NCBI GenBank assembly: GCA_002162915.1
Contig: MABB01000120.1
Coordinates: forward strand, 1 to 5,534
Length of the DNA stretch: 5,534 nt
Source of the DNA: Rhodospirillales bacterium 47_12_T64
GTDB taxonomy: Bacteria; Pseudomonadota; Alphaproteobacteria; Kiloniellales; Kiloniellaceae
Direction: 5' to 3'
The position numbers were made by a program, and so were the translations under genes. The notes beneath the pieces were generated by a model. It was not told the DNA's origin. It worked only from the letters and a program-made list of their open reading frames with translations, and searched no databases. Of the stretch, positions 1-5,430 are shown in pieces (the first letter of the stretch is position 1; the number at the start of each line of letters is the position of its first letter).

Positions 1-250
1 GTTGTAAATCGAGAGCTTGCCATTCAGCTTGTCTGGCTTTTTTGCGGGTTTTGCCACTCGAGAGCCAGGCAATAAGAGCGCCAGTAAAAATGCCGACACC
101 AACTGAAATCATTATGATGAGATAGAGCGGGTAGTCTAACTGAATACCAAATGGCCAAATTTCAAGTGTGACGTCTTGGCGATTAGTGACCGCTAAAACC
201 AAAATGACCAGCGTTATGGGGGCTGTAAGGACCCAGCTAAAACGTTTCAC
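1..250 (-). CDS. lapA: LapA-family (DUF1049) inner-membrane protein, 3' end outside window
   Basis: Reading the minus strand from a GTG at 248-250 gives 83 residues before the window edge, so the C-terminus is missing. Two hydrophobic segments are visible, about residues 5-22 and 41-63, separated by a short polar stretch with an NRQDV..EIWPFG pattern. A basic tail (KTRKKARQ, about 67-74) follows. This two-helix hairpin with a cytoplasmic basic, probably coiled-coil tail is the LapA/DUF1049 layout. In E. coli LapA works with LapB in controlling lipopolysaccharide assembly; the role in alphaproteobacteria is less well established. The GTG directly follows an in-frame TAA, so no longer start is possible in this frame. 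The ribosome binding site is weak. The gene starts 24 bases after the ihfB stop with no terminator between, so it is probably co-transcribed with ihfB, an arrangement also common in other proteobacteria. The family call is fairly firm; the symbol is by family resemblance. Confidence 0.82.
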   Translation of the reverse strand, partial: MKRFSWVLTAPITLVILVLAVTNRQDVTLEIWPFGIQLDYPLYLIIMISVGVGIFTGALIAWLSSGKTRKKARQAEWQALDLQ

Positions 251-274
251 TTACCCAAACCATCTATTATTGCG

Positions 275-568
275 TTATTCGGAATCTAAGCCATTATTTA
301 GGCGTTCGCGGAGCTGTTTACCAGTCTTGAAGAATGGAATGTGTTTTGAATCAACCTCTACAGATTCGCCTGTACGAGGGTTTCTGCCAACACGGGCATC
401 GCGATGCTTGACGGAAAAAGCTCCAAATCCGCGGAGTTCAACCCGATTGCCATCTGCCAATGCGGTGGAAATCTCATCGAAGATCGTTGTAACGATTCTT
501 TCTACATCTCGGTGATAGAGGTGTGGGTTTTGCTCTGCGATATGCTGAATGAGCTCTGACTTGGTCAT
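275..568 (-). CDS. ihfB: Integration host factor beta subunit
   Basis: This 97-residue protein has the usual length of the HU/IHF family. It starts MTKSELI, a typical IhfB N-terminus. The family signature is complete: RGFGAFSV at 46-53 leads into the DNA-binding beta-arm, with RNPRTGE at 62-68 holding the proline (Pro64) that intercalates and kinks DNA. The C-terminal helix ([11 protein letters not shown], 80-90) follows. IHF acts as an alpha/beta heterodimer that bends DNA about 160 degrees in replication, recombination and transcription; the partner ihfA is not in this window. The N-terminus and the position just downstream of rpsA favour IhfB over HU or IhfA. The start is supported by AGGGAGA at 577-583, eight bases upstream of ATG. 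A strong terminator separates it from rpsA, so it needs its own promoter within about 569-774. It probably forms an operon with lapA. Confidence 0.95.
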   Translation of the reverse strand: MTKSELIQHIAEQNPHLYHRDVERIVTTIFDEISTALADGNRVELRGFGAFSVKHRDARVGRNPRTGESVEVDSKHIPFFKTGKQLRERLNNGLDSE

Positions 569-695
569 GCCTTACGTCTCCCTGTAGCTGTGTTTTCCGA
601 GGTCTCGAAGTACCCGTCCGTTTACCCCGGTATGCCCGGCTTGTATTTGTAACTATTTAGGTTTTTATGCCGTAATTTTAATCCCGTTCCCCTAA

Positions 696-724
696 AGGGT
701 GCCAGAGCCCGAAAAATCCGTCAA
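696..724 (-). promoter_or_regulatory. Weak candidate promoter for ihfB-lapA
   Basis: On the minus strand a good -35 hexamer, TTGACG preceded by C (719-724), is followed after 17 bases by CACCCT (696-701), a poor -10. The CTTGAC form fits alphaproteobacterial sigma-70 promoters. A second poor alternative further downstream is TTAAAA-16-TAAATA. Some promoter must lie in 569-774 because the upstream rpsA transcript is terminated. The remainder of this 206-base stretch holds only short imperfect inverted repeats, such as CGAG-GT-CTCG at 598-607 and CCCCTAAAGGG at 689-699, and no gene. Confidence 0.25.
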
Positions 725-774
725 GTCTAAGCCATTAAGAATAAAGCATTTCCATATGAAAAAGTGAATTTAAA

Positions 775-808
775 CCAAAAAAGGCCCGGTGAATTAACAC
801 CGGGCCTT
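775..808 (-). terminator. Intrinsic terminator of rpsA
   Basis: A perfect 11-base-pair stem (AAGGCCCGGTG at 781-791 with CACCGGGCCTT at 798-808) closes a 6-base loop. On the minus strand the descending arm runs into six T residues, giving a textbook rho-independent terminator 24 bases after the rpsA stop codon. The plus-strand side is only moderately T-rich, so it should act mainly in the minus direction. It insulates ihfB-lapA from the aroA-cmk-rpsA transcript. Confidence 0.93.
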
Positions 809-831
809 CTTTATTCGTCGAAAAGATCGAC

Positions 832-2523
832 TTATTTTTTGTCGTCAGCAGCTTTGGAAAGAGCTTCACCGAGAATATCGCCGAGGCTAGCGCCGGAGTC
901 TGTTGAGCCGTAATCAGCCATTGCTTGTTTCTCTTCAGCAGCTTCATGCTGTTTGATGGAGAGAGCAATTCTGCGGGATTTAGCATCGATGTTTGTGATA
1001 CGTGCATCGATTTTTTCGCCCACAGCGAAACGGTCAGTACGCTGTTCACTGCGCTCACGAGAAAGCTCAGTTTTGCGGATTGTGCCAGAGGCACCGTCAG
1101 CGATTTGAACTTCAAGAGCGTTGTCAGTAACAGAAGTAATTGTACAAGTGACAACAACACCTTTTTTCAGACCTTCAACCGAACCGGCGAATGGATCTGC
1201 GCTAAGCTGTTTGATGCCAAGGCTAATACGTTCTTTATCAACGTCAACGTCGAGAATCTTAACCTTAACCATGTCACCTTTGGTGTATTCTTTTACAGCT
1301 TCGTCACCGGAAAGTTCCCAGTTCAGATCTGAAAGGTGAACCATGCCGTCGATCTCGCCTGGGAGACCAACAAACAGACCGAATTCGGTGATGTTTTTGA
1401 TTTCGCCTTCAAGCTCGGTTTCTGCAGGGTGGTTGGCCTGGAATGACTCCCAAGGATTGGAAGAACATTGTTTCAGGCCAAGGCTGATACGACGTTTGGA
1501 TTCGTCAACATCCAGAACCATAACGGCAACTTCCTGGCTCGTAGAAACGATTTTGCCCGGGTGGATATTTTTCTTGGTCCAAGACATTTCAGAAACGTGA
1601 ACCAGACCTTCAATACCAGCTTCGAGCTCAACAAAGGCGCCGTAGTCAGTAATGTTGGTAACGCGACCTTCAAGTTTGGCACCAACTGGGTATTTAGCGG
1701 CAACGCCATCCCATGGATCGGTTTCAAGCTGTTTCATGCCGAGGCTGATACGCTGTGTTTCTGCGTTGAAGCGGATAACCTGAACGTCGACCTGTTGGCC
1801 GATAGCCAGCTTTTCGCTTGGGTGGTTGATACGTTTCCAGGAAATATCGGTAACGTGCAACAAACCGTCAACACCGCCGAGATCAACAAAGGCACCGTAG
1901 TCAGTGATGTTTTTAACAACACCCTGAAGAACCTGACCTTCGGTAAGGTTTTTGATCAACTCTGAACGCTGTTCTGCACGTGTCTCTTCGAGAACGGCAC
2001 GACGTGAAACAACGATGTTGCCACGTGCGCGATCCATTTTCAGGATCTGGAACGGCTGAGGGTTGCCCATCAACGGGGAAACGTCACGAACTGGGCGGAT
2101 GTCAACCTGGCTGCCTGGCAAGAATGCCACGGCGCCGGAAAGATCGACAGTGAAGCCACCTTTAACGCGACCAAAGATAACGCCGTTAACGCGCTCGTTG
2201 TCGCCAAAGGATTTTTCAAGCAGTGTCCAGGCTTCTTCACGCTTGGCTTTATCGCGGGAGATCATAACATCCCCGGTCTTGCTTTCCATGCGCTCGAGGT
2301 AAACTTCTACCTCATCCCCGATTTTCATTTCGGGAGCCTGACCTGCGTCAGCAAATTCTCTAAGTGGAACGCGGCCTTCAGATTTGAGGCCTACATCGAT
2401 AAGGGCAACGTCGCCTTCGATGGCAACGATTATACCTTTAAGTACATTACCTTCAAGACGATCGGATTGACCGAGGGACTCGTCTAGAAGATCGGCAAAG
2501 CTTTCAACAGCTGCTTCAGCCAT
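832..2523 (-). CDS. rpsA: 30S ribosomal protein S1
   Basis: The 563-residue product has the usual length for S1 in alphaproteobacteria. It contains six S1 (OB-fold) domains at about 23-91, 108-175, 195-264, 280-351, 367-438 and 453-524. Domains 3-6 are the RNA-binding type, with NITDYGAFV at 205-213 and 290-298 and the related NITEFGLFV at 377-385. The closing ISLGxKQ motif recurs at 259-265, 346-352 and 433-439. Domains 1 and 2 are divergent, as expected for the ribosome-docking part. The tail ends with a conserved-looking SLGDILGEAL (546-555) and a charged end. S1 unwinds mRNA and brings it to the 30S platform, mainly for mRNAs with weak Shine-Dalgarno sites. ATG at 2521-2523 is preceded by AAAGGAA (2533-2539) at nine bases. 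The gene sits downstream of cmk, as in many proteobacteria, and ends at a strong terminator. Long antisense frames across it are codon-bias shadows. Confidence 0.98.
   Translation of the reverse strand: MAEAAVESFADLLDESLGQSDRLEGNVLKGIIVAIEGDVALIDVGLKSEGRVPLREFADAGQAPEMKIGDEVEVYLERMESKTGDVMISRDKAKREEAWTLLEKSFGDNERVNGVIFGRVKGGFTVDLSGAVAFLPGSQVDIRPVRDVSPLMGNPQPFQILKMDRARGNIVVSRRAVLEETRAEQRSELIKNLTEGQVLQGVVKNITDYGAFVDLGGVDGLLHVTDISWKRINHPSEKLAIGQQVDVQVIRFNAETQRISLGMKQLETDPWDGVAAKYPVGAKLEGRVTNITDYGAFVELEAGIEGLVHVSEMSWTKKNIHPGKIVSTSQEVAVMVLDVDESKRRISLGLKQCSSNPWESFQANHPAETELEGEIKNITEFGLFVGLPGEIDGMVHLSDLNWELSGDEAVKEYTKGDMVKVKILDVDVDKERISLGIKQLSADPFAGSVEGLKKGVVVTCTITSVTDNALEVQIADGASGTIRKTELSRERSEQRTDRFAVGEKIDARITNIDAKSRRIALSIKQHEAAEEKQAMADYGSTDSGASLGDILGEALSKAADDKK
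1210..1911 (-). repeat. Near-identical internal repeats encoding S1 motifs
   Basis: Within rpsA, 21-base blocks at 1210-1230, 1471-1491 and 1732-1752 differ at only a few positions and are spaced exactly 261 bases (87 codons); each encodes RISLGxKQ. A 29-base block at 1628-1656 and another at 1883-1911 differ at two positions and are 255 bases (85 codons) apart; they encode the start of S1 domains 4 and 3 (NITDYGAFV). They reflect domain duplication kept at DNA level by strong codon preference in a highly expressed gene. They are not a mobile repeat. Confidence 0.85.
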
Positions 2524-2564
2524 GGTTAATAATTCCTTTCAAAAGGTTCGCACTATTCAGGCCG

Positions 2565-2579
2565 GCCGGTTTTTCCGGC
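2565..2579 (-). promoter_or_regulatory. Hairpin in the rpsA 5' leader
   Basis: In the 136-base gap between cmk and rpsA, GCCGG and CCGGC pair around five A residues (on the minus-strand RNA), with partly paired GC-rich flanks at 2560-2564 and 2580-2584. There is no T-run after it, so it is not a terminator for cmk. It lies about 40 bases upstream of the rpsA start, where a structured leader involved in S1 autocontrol, as known in E. coli, could act. That function is inference. Confidence 0.4.
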
Positions 2580-2581
2580 GG

Positions 2582-2610
2582 TCTACCCAGGACCATCCCG
2601 GGCTAGTCAA
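2582..2610 (-). promoter_or_regulatory. Candidate rpsA promoter
   Basis: On the minus strand TTGACT (2605-2610) is followed after 17 bases by GGTAGA (2582-2587). The -35 is good for an alphaproteobacterial housekeeping promoter and the -10 is poor. An overlapping alternative is TTGAAC-17-GACTAG a little further upstream. A transcript from here would have a leader of about 50 bases containing the GC-rich hairpin. Read-through from cmk is also possible because no terminator is seen between cmk and rpsA. Confidence 0.3.
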
Positions 2611-2659
2611 AATACTGTTGGAAAAGTTCAAACACCGGATTGGGTCTGCATAACAAGAA

Positions 2660-3301
2660 CTAGAGTGAAAGACGCTCATCAATGAGTTTCTTTGCTAGTT
2701 TAAAGGCCTTGTCGGCATCCATATCACTGGTATCAAGAACTACTGCATCCTCAGCCGCCCGAAGGGGGGCCGTGGCACGGTTACGATCTCGCTCATCGCG
2801 TTCACGCAAGTCTTCCAGTACGCGGGCGTATATAGACTGATCGCCCCGTTCTAGCAACTCTTTATGCCGACGTTTGGCTCGGACTTCCGGTGTTGCGGAA
2901 ATGAAGAGTTTTACTTCTGCTGTTGGGCAGACAATGGTTCCGATATCTCGACCATCCAAAATAGCACCTAAGTGATTGTTTGGTGGCGTTTTTGCAAAGT
3001 TCCGTTGGAACTCTAAAAGTGATTTCCTGACTTCCTGATTGGCCGCAACAACGGAAGCGGCCTGGCCGACTTTTTCTGCACGTAGATCATCGCGATCAAT
3101 ATCAGCGGCGGTAAAGCCATCCGCAACCTTTGCGGCGAGCACGGAGTCGTTGGGGTCACTTCCACGTGCTAAAATCAAGGAACCAACCGCCCGATACAGA
3201 GATCCGGTATCGAGATAGGCAAGATCAAGCGCTTTGGCCAGTCGTCGGGCAAGGGTGCCTTTTCCTGATGCGACTGGGCCATCAATAGCGATTACTGGCA
3301 C
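2660..3301 (-). CDS. cmk: Cytidylate kinase (CMP/dCMP kinase)
   Basis: The 213-residue protein transfers phosphate from ATP to CMP or dCMP in the cytosol, in pyrimidine nucleotide salvage and DNA precursor supply. The Walker A loop GPVASGKGT is at 8-16. LDTGSLYRA (30-38) carries the CMP-site serine (Ser34, by position Ser36 of the E. coli enzyme). LDGRDIGTIV (115-124) carries Arg118 and Asp119. The lid segment RDERDRNRA (168-176) has the arginines and the aspartate (Asp172, Arg175) that hold the nucleotides. Length is slightly below the E. coli enzyme. The start is GTG at 3299-3301, fixed by a strong GAAAGGAG six bases upstream and by the core starting directly with PVIAIDGP. It follows aroA after 49 bases without a terminator, the classical aroA-cmk-rpsA arrangement, and is probably co-transcribed with aroA. 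Confidence 0.97.
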   Translation of the reverse strand: MPVIAIDGPVASGKGTLARRLAKALDLAYLDTGSLYRAVGSLILARGSDPNDSVLAAKVADGFTAADIDRDDLRAEKVGQAASVVAANQEVRKSLLEFQRNFAKTPPNNHLGAILDGRDIGTIVCPTAEVKLFISATPEVRAKRRHKELLERGDQSIYARVLEDLRERDERDRNRATAPLRAAEDAVVLDTSDMDADKAFKLAKKLIDERLSL

Positions 3302-3307
3302 TGTCTA

Positions 3308-3315
3308 CTCCTTTC
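3308..3315 (-). promoter_or_regulatory. Strong ribosome binding site that fixes the cmk GTG start
   Basis: GAAAGGAG on the minus strand sits six bases before the GTG. The protein begins right at the first beta strand of the kinase (PVIAIDGP), and no in-frame ATG offers a sensible alternative, so the GTG start is secure. Confidence 0.8.
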
Positions 3316-3350
3316 GGTCTTTTCTTTTGGTATTAACGAGAACAGATCGC

Positions 3351-4688
3351 TTAATCAATCCTGGCTCCCAGGCCGTTCATGAGCTTGGCAAAGTCGGGGA
3401 AGCTGGTGTCGATCGCCTCGGCGTCGAGAACCTTTACAGGTTCTTGAGAGGCCATGCCCATTACCAAAAAGCTCATGGCAATACGGTGATCGAAATGAGT
3501 AGTAATTGTGCCCCCTCCCTGGGGAGCGGTGCTGGAGCCTTCGACAATGAGATAATCGTCCCCTTCTTCGCAAGCAACGCCGCAAGCTTTCAGGCCATTG
3601 GCTACGGCGGATAGGCGGTCGCTTTCTTTCACGCGGAGCTCACCAAGTCCTTCCATAACCGTTTTACCTTCGGCAAAAGAAGCGGCCACGGCCAGGATGG
3701 GATACTCGTCAATCATGGAAGGCGCGCGCTCGGCGGGGACGGTAATGCCTTTGAGTTTGCTCGCGCGAACCACAAGATCTGCAACGGGCTCGCCAGCTTC
3801 CTCGCGTTCATTTTCAAAGCTAATATCAGCTCCCATTTCCTTCAGGGTAATATAGATACCATTGCGGTGTGGGTTCATGCCGATTCCAGGGAGGCGTAAC
3901 TCAGAATTTGGCTTGATTAGAGCGGCGACTGTTGGAAACGCTGCAGATGAAGGGTCAGATGGCACATGAACGTTGGCAGCTTTTAATTCTGGTTGACCAA
4001 CAATAGTGGTCTCCCGGCCCTCGTCGGTTTGTTTCACCCTGACTTCAGCGCCAAAGTGGCGAAGCATAAGTTCGGTGTGATCCCTGGTATGCTCGGTTTC
4101 AATGACGGTGGTCTCACCCGGAGTGTTGAGACCGGCCAAAAGAACGCAGGACTTAACCTGAGCTGATGCCATCGGAAGTTTGTAGCGGATGGGCATCGGT
4201 GTTTCTGCACCCTGAACCAAAAGAGGAAGGCGCTGTCCTGAACGGCAGTGAACTTGAGCGCCCATTTCAGTGATCGGGTTTGCAACACGACCCATGGGAC
4301 GTTTACGCAAAGAGGCATCGCCCGTAATAAATGTCGTAATGGGGTGGCTACCGAGTATGCCCATCAAAAGGCGGGCCGATGTACCGGAATTACCCATATC
4401 CAAAACATCTTCTGGCTCGCAAAGGCCACCAATACCGCGTCCTTCAATATGCCAGACGCCGTCATCATCCCGCTCTACCTTGGCGCCAAGAGCGCGCATG
4501 GCTTTTGCCGTTGCCAGGACATCCTCGCCTTCGAGCATCCCAAAAACACTGGTTTTCCCAACGGCGAGGGCGCCAAACATGAGTGACCGATGAGAAATGG
4601 ACTTATCACCGGGAACTTTTACTCTCCCGTTGAGTGCTCCGCTTGGCGTTGAGGACAGGGATGCGTCACTGGTCATTTTATTATCCAT
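3351..4688 (-). CDS. aroA: 3-phosphoshikimate 1-carboxyvinyltransferase (EPSP synthase)
   Basis: The 445-residue enzyme joins shikimate-3-phosphate and phosphoenolpyruvate to give EPSP, the sixth step of the shikimate pathway. Visible motifs are PGDKSISHR at 26-34 (Lys29, Ser30, Arg34), [10 protein letters not shown] at 99-108, [11 protein letters not shown] at 123-133, SAQVK at 175-179, RDHTE at 202-206, PSMIDEYP at 323-330 with catalytic Asp327, RVKESDRL at 352-359 with Glu355, and FDHRIAMSF at 399-407. The order and spacing match the class II (CP4-like) alphaproteobacterial enzymes. However, the glyphosate-pocket position is Gly102, as in sensitive enzymes, rather than the CP4 alanine, and the class II N-P-T-R motif reads NPHR (272-275). 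The start is uncertain: ATG at 4686-4688 or the in-frame ATG four codons later (Met5). Neither has a clear Shine-Dalgarno sequence. First gene of the aroA-cmk block, divergent from the TIGR02300-like gene. Confidence 0.97.
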   Translation of the reverse strand: MDNKMTSDASLSSTPSGALNGRVKVPGDKSISHRSLMFGALAVGKTSVFGMLEGEDVLATAKAMRALGAKVERDDDGVWHIEGRGIGGLCEPEDVLDMGNSGTSARLLMGILGSHPITTFITGDASLRKRPMGRVANPITEMGAQVHCRSGQRLPLLVQGAETPMPIRYKLPMASAQVKSCVLLAGLNTPGETTVIETEHTRDHTELMLRHFGAEVRVKQTDEGRETTIVGQPELKAANVHVPSDPSSAAFPTVAALIKPNSELRLPGIGMNPHRNGIYITLKEMGADISFENEREEAGEPVADLVVRASKLKGITVPAERAPSMIDEYPILAVAASFAEGKTVMEGLGELRVKESDRLSAVANGLKACGVACEEGDDYLIVEGSSTAPQGGGTITTHFDHRIAMSFLVMGMASQEPVKVLDAEAIDTSFPDFAKLMNGLGARID

Positions 4689-4694
4689 ATTCTT

Positions 4695-4723
4695 TTTTTA
4701 GATTCGGCCTGATTTTTTTTCAA
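4695..4723 (-). promoter_or_regulatory. Candidate aroA promoter, apparently leaderless
   Basis: On the minus strand TTGAAA (4718-4723), a 17-base spacer and TAAAAA (4695-4700) form a fair sigma-70 promoter. Counting the last -10 base as -7 puts +1 at 4688, the A of the first aroA ATG. This would give a leaderless mRNA from Met1, or a 12-base leader for Met5. It fits the lack of a Shine-Dalgarno sequence in front of either ATG. Long A/T runs can mimic such hexamers, so this stays tentative. Confidence 0.4.
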
Positions 4724-4840
4724 AAAATTGAATCCATTGCAGAGTGTGTCTTAAAAGATTGTGCTTTAAATGTAATTGCGAGTTACCCGTTGGGATGTTT
4801 ACGGTCTCTTTTACATAGGAAAAACGGCTTTTACCAGAGT

Positions 4841-4879
4841 TTGATATCTAGAATCAGAACAATATTGCAGTTGATATCT
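4841..4879. repeat. 9-base direct repeat with 30-base period
   Basis: TTGATATCT occurs at 4841-4849 and again at 4871-4879. The start-to-start distance is exactly 30 bases, close to three turns of B-DNA, so both copies face the same side of the helix. Each copy contains the palindrome GATATC. The location in the middle of a divergent promoter region would suit a regulator binding pair; this function is inference. Confidence 0.5.
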
Positions 4880-4932
4880 GAAGGCGGGGTGGATTTTTTT
4901 TTGAATAAATTTAAATTGTCATTCACCCTTTG

Positions 4933-4961
4933 TTGACAGTCTGGAGTGATCATGGCATTTG
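4933..4961 (+). promoter_or_regulatory. Alternative promoter for the TIGR02300-like gene
   Basis: A perfect -35 hexamer TTGACA (4933-4938) is followed after 17 bases by CATTTG (4956-4961), a weak -10. AT-rich sequence upstream (4890-4920) could act as an UP element. A transcript from here would have a leader of about 55 bases. Confidence 0.3.
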
Positions 4962-4990
4962 CAGTTTTTTTAAGTAATCATGATTGTCAT

Positions 4991-4999
4991 TGGTACAAT
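4991..4999 (+). promoter_or_regulatory. Extended -10 element before the TIGR02300-like gene
   Basis: TGGTACAAT matches the extended -10 pattern TGnTATAAT with one mismatch. It needs only a weak -35, and none is clear at the proper distance. It would start transcription near 5006, leaving a 16-base leader that just includes the ribosome binding site. The palindrome AATCATGATT (4976-4985) lies directly upstream, between the possible -35 and -10. Confidence 0.4.
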
Positions 5000-5008
5000 A
5001 TTCTGACT

Positions 5009-5015
5009 GGAGGAG
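5009..5015 (+). promoter_or_regulatory. Strong ribosome binding site for a GTG start
   Basis: GGAGGAG is six bases before GTG at 5022-5024. It settles the start of the TIGR02300-like protein, whose conserved N-terminus (KPEWGSKHICQSC) begins immediately after. Confidence 0.85.
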
Positions 5016-5021
5016 CTGGCT

Positions 5022-5351
5022 GTGACTAAGCCGGAATGGGGCAGTAAACATATCTGCCAAAGCTGTAAGGCAAAATACTATGACTTCTTGAAATCGCCAA
5101 TAACCTGTCCAAAGTGTGGGACAGTATTTGCCGTCGATACGGGGCGTAAGAGTCAAAAAATAGCTGTGGAAGCTGCCGCTGAGGAAATTCAGGTTACAGG
5201 TGAAGATCAGGTTGATGATCTCGATACTGGAACAGATTTTCCAGATGAAGAAGAGCTGGTACACATAGATGATGCAGGCGATGTCGATGATGAAGATGAT
5301 GAAGATCTTCAGACAGTCAACACCGGAGCTGGTGTCGCTCACCACGAATAA
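5022..5351 (+). CDS. TIGR02300-like (FYDLN-type) zinc-ribbon protein with acidic tail
   Basis: The 109-residue protein has two halves. Residues 5-36 form a small zinc-ribbon-like module with CQSC (12-15) and CPKCG (29-33), the two CxxC pairs expected to bind one metal ion. Between them is YYDFLKSP (19-26), which sits where the family normally shows FYDLN. From about 61 to 95 the chain is strongly acidic, with 20 of 35 residues Asp or Glu, and is probably disordered. It has no signal peptide or membrane segment, so it is cytosolic. The family is alphaproteobacterial, has no established function, and is often found divergent from aroA as here. A nucleic-acid or RNA-polymerase contact, or mimicry of nucleic acid by the tail, are only guesses. 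The DNA of the tail has a tandem GATGATGAA pair (5286-5303) open to slippage. The family assignment is confident; the molecular role is unknown. Confidence 0.88.
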   Translation: MTKPEWGSKHICQSCKAKYYDFLKSPITCPKCGTVFAVDTGRKSQKIAVEAAAEEIQVTGEDQVDDLDTGTDFPDEEELVHIDDAGDVDDEDDEDLQTVNTGAGVAHHE

Positions 5352-5370
5352 TTGGCCTGTTTAAAATTTG

Positions 5371-5407
5371 GCCCTAAAAGCTGAATTTGAAGCTTGGGCG
5401 AATTTTT
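5371..5407 (+). terminator. Probable intrinsic terminator after the TIGR02300-like gene
   Basis: GCCC (5371-5374) and AAGCT (5378-5382) pair with AGCTT (5391-5395) and GGGC (5396-5399), with a three-base TAA bulge and an 8-base loop. The stem is followed by GAATTTTT. It starts 19 bases after the stop codon. The bulge and modest GC content make it weaker than the rpsA terminator. A second T6 run at 5424-5429 may help. Confidence 0.6.
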
Positions 5408-5430
5408 CCTTTTGGGCGAGAACTTTTTTC

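Larger units (their letters stand above)
4689..5021. other. Divergent intergenic region between aroA and the TIGR02300-like gene
   Basis: These 333 bases are AT-rich and contain no convincing gene. They hold a candidate aroA promoter at the left end, candidate promoters for the rightward gene at the right end, a 9-base direct repeat with 30-base spacing in the middle (4841-4849 and 4871-4879), a T9 tract at 4894-4902, and short palindromes (AATTTAAATT at 4909-4918, AATCATGATT at 4976-4985). The tracts of A and T resemble bent DNA or UP-like elements. No riboswitch or attenuator structure is recognisable. Confidence 0.6.

Noticed and set aside
168..515. 115-codon plus-strand frame over ihfB and lapA
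   Set aside because: Antisense to two well-supported genes, and its composition shows no protein-like pattern.
925..1332. 135-codon plus-strand frame within rpsA
   Set aside because: Fully antisense to rpsA, with no family resemblance or start signal.
1468..1965. 165-codon open frame on the plus strand, antisense to rpsA
   Set aside because: It lies wholly inside rpsA, has no ribosome binding site, and its apparent repeats mirror the S1 domain repeats of the real gene. It is a codon-bias shadow.
4718..4735. Five-codon mini-ORF (MDSIF) upstream of aroA, as a leader peptide
   Set aside because: No ribosome binding site, no aromatic-rich run of codons, no attenuator hairpins, and it overlaps the likely -35 of aroA.
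4752..4770. TTAA pair upstream of aroA as a CtrA box
   Set aside because: The two TTAA half-sites are 11 bases apart rather than the required 7.
4634..4936. 100-codon plus-strand frame overlapping the aroA start and the intergenic region
   Set aside because: No ribosome binding site, part of it antisense to aroA, and the rest is low-complexity AT-rich sequence.
4950..5345. 131-codon minus-strand frame opposite the zinc-ribbon gene
   Set aside because: The hydrophobic stretches are the reverse reading of the acidic GAT/GAA codons. The plus-strand gene has a strong ribosome binding site and known family motifs.
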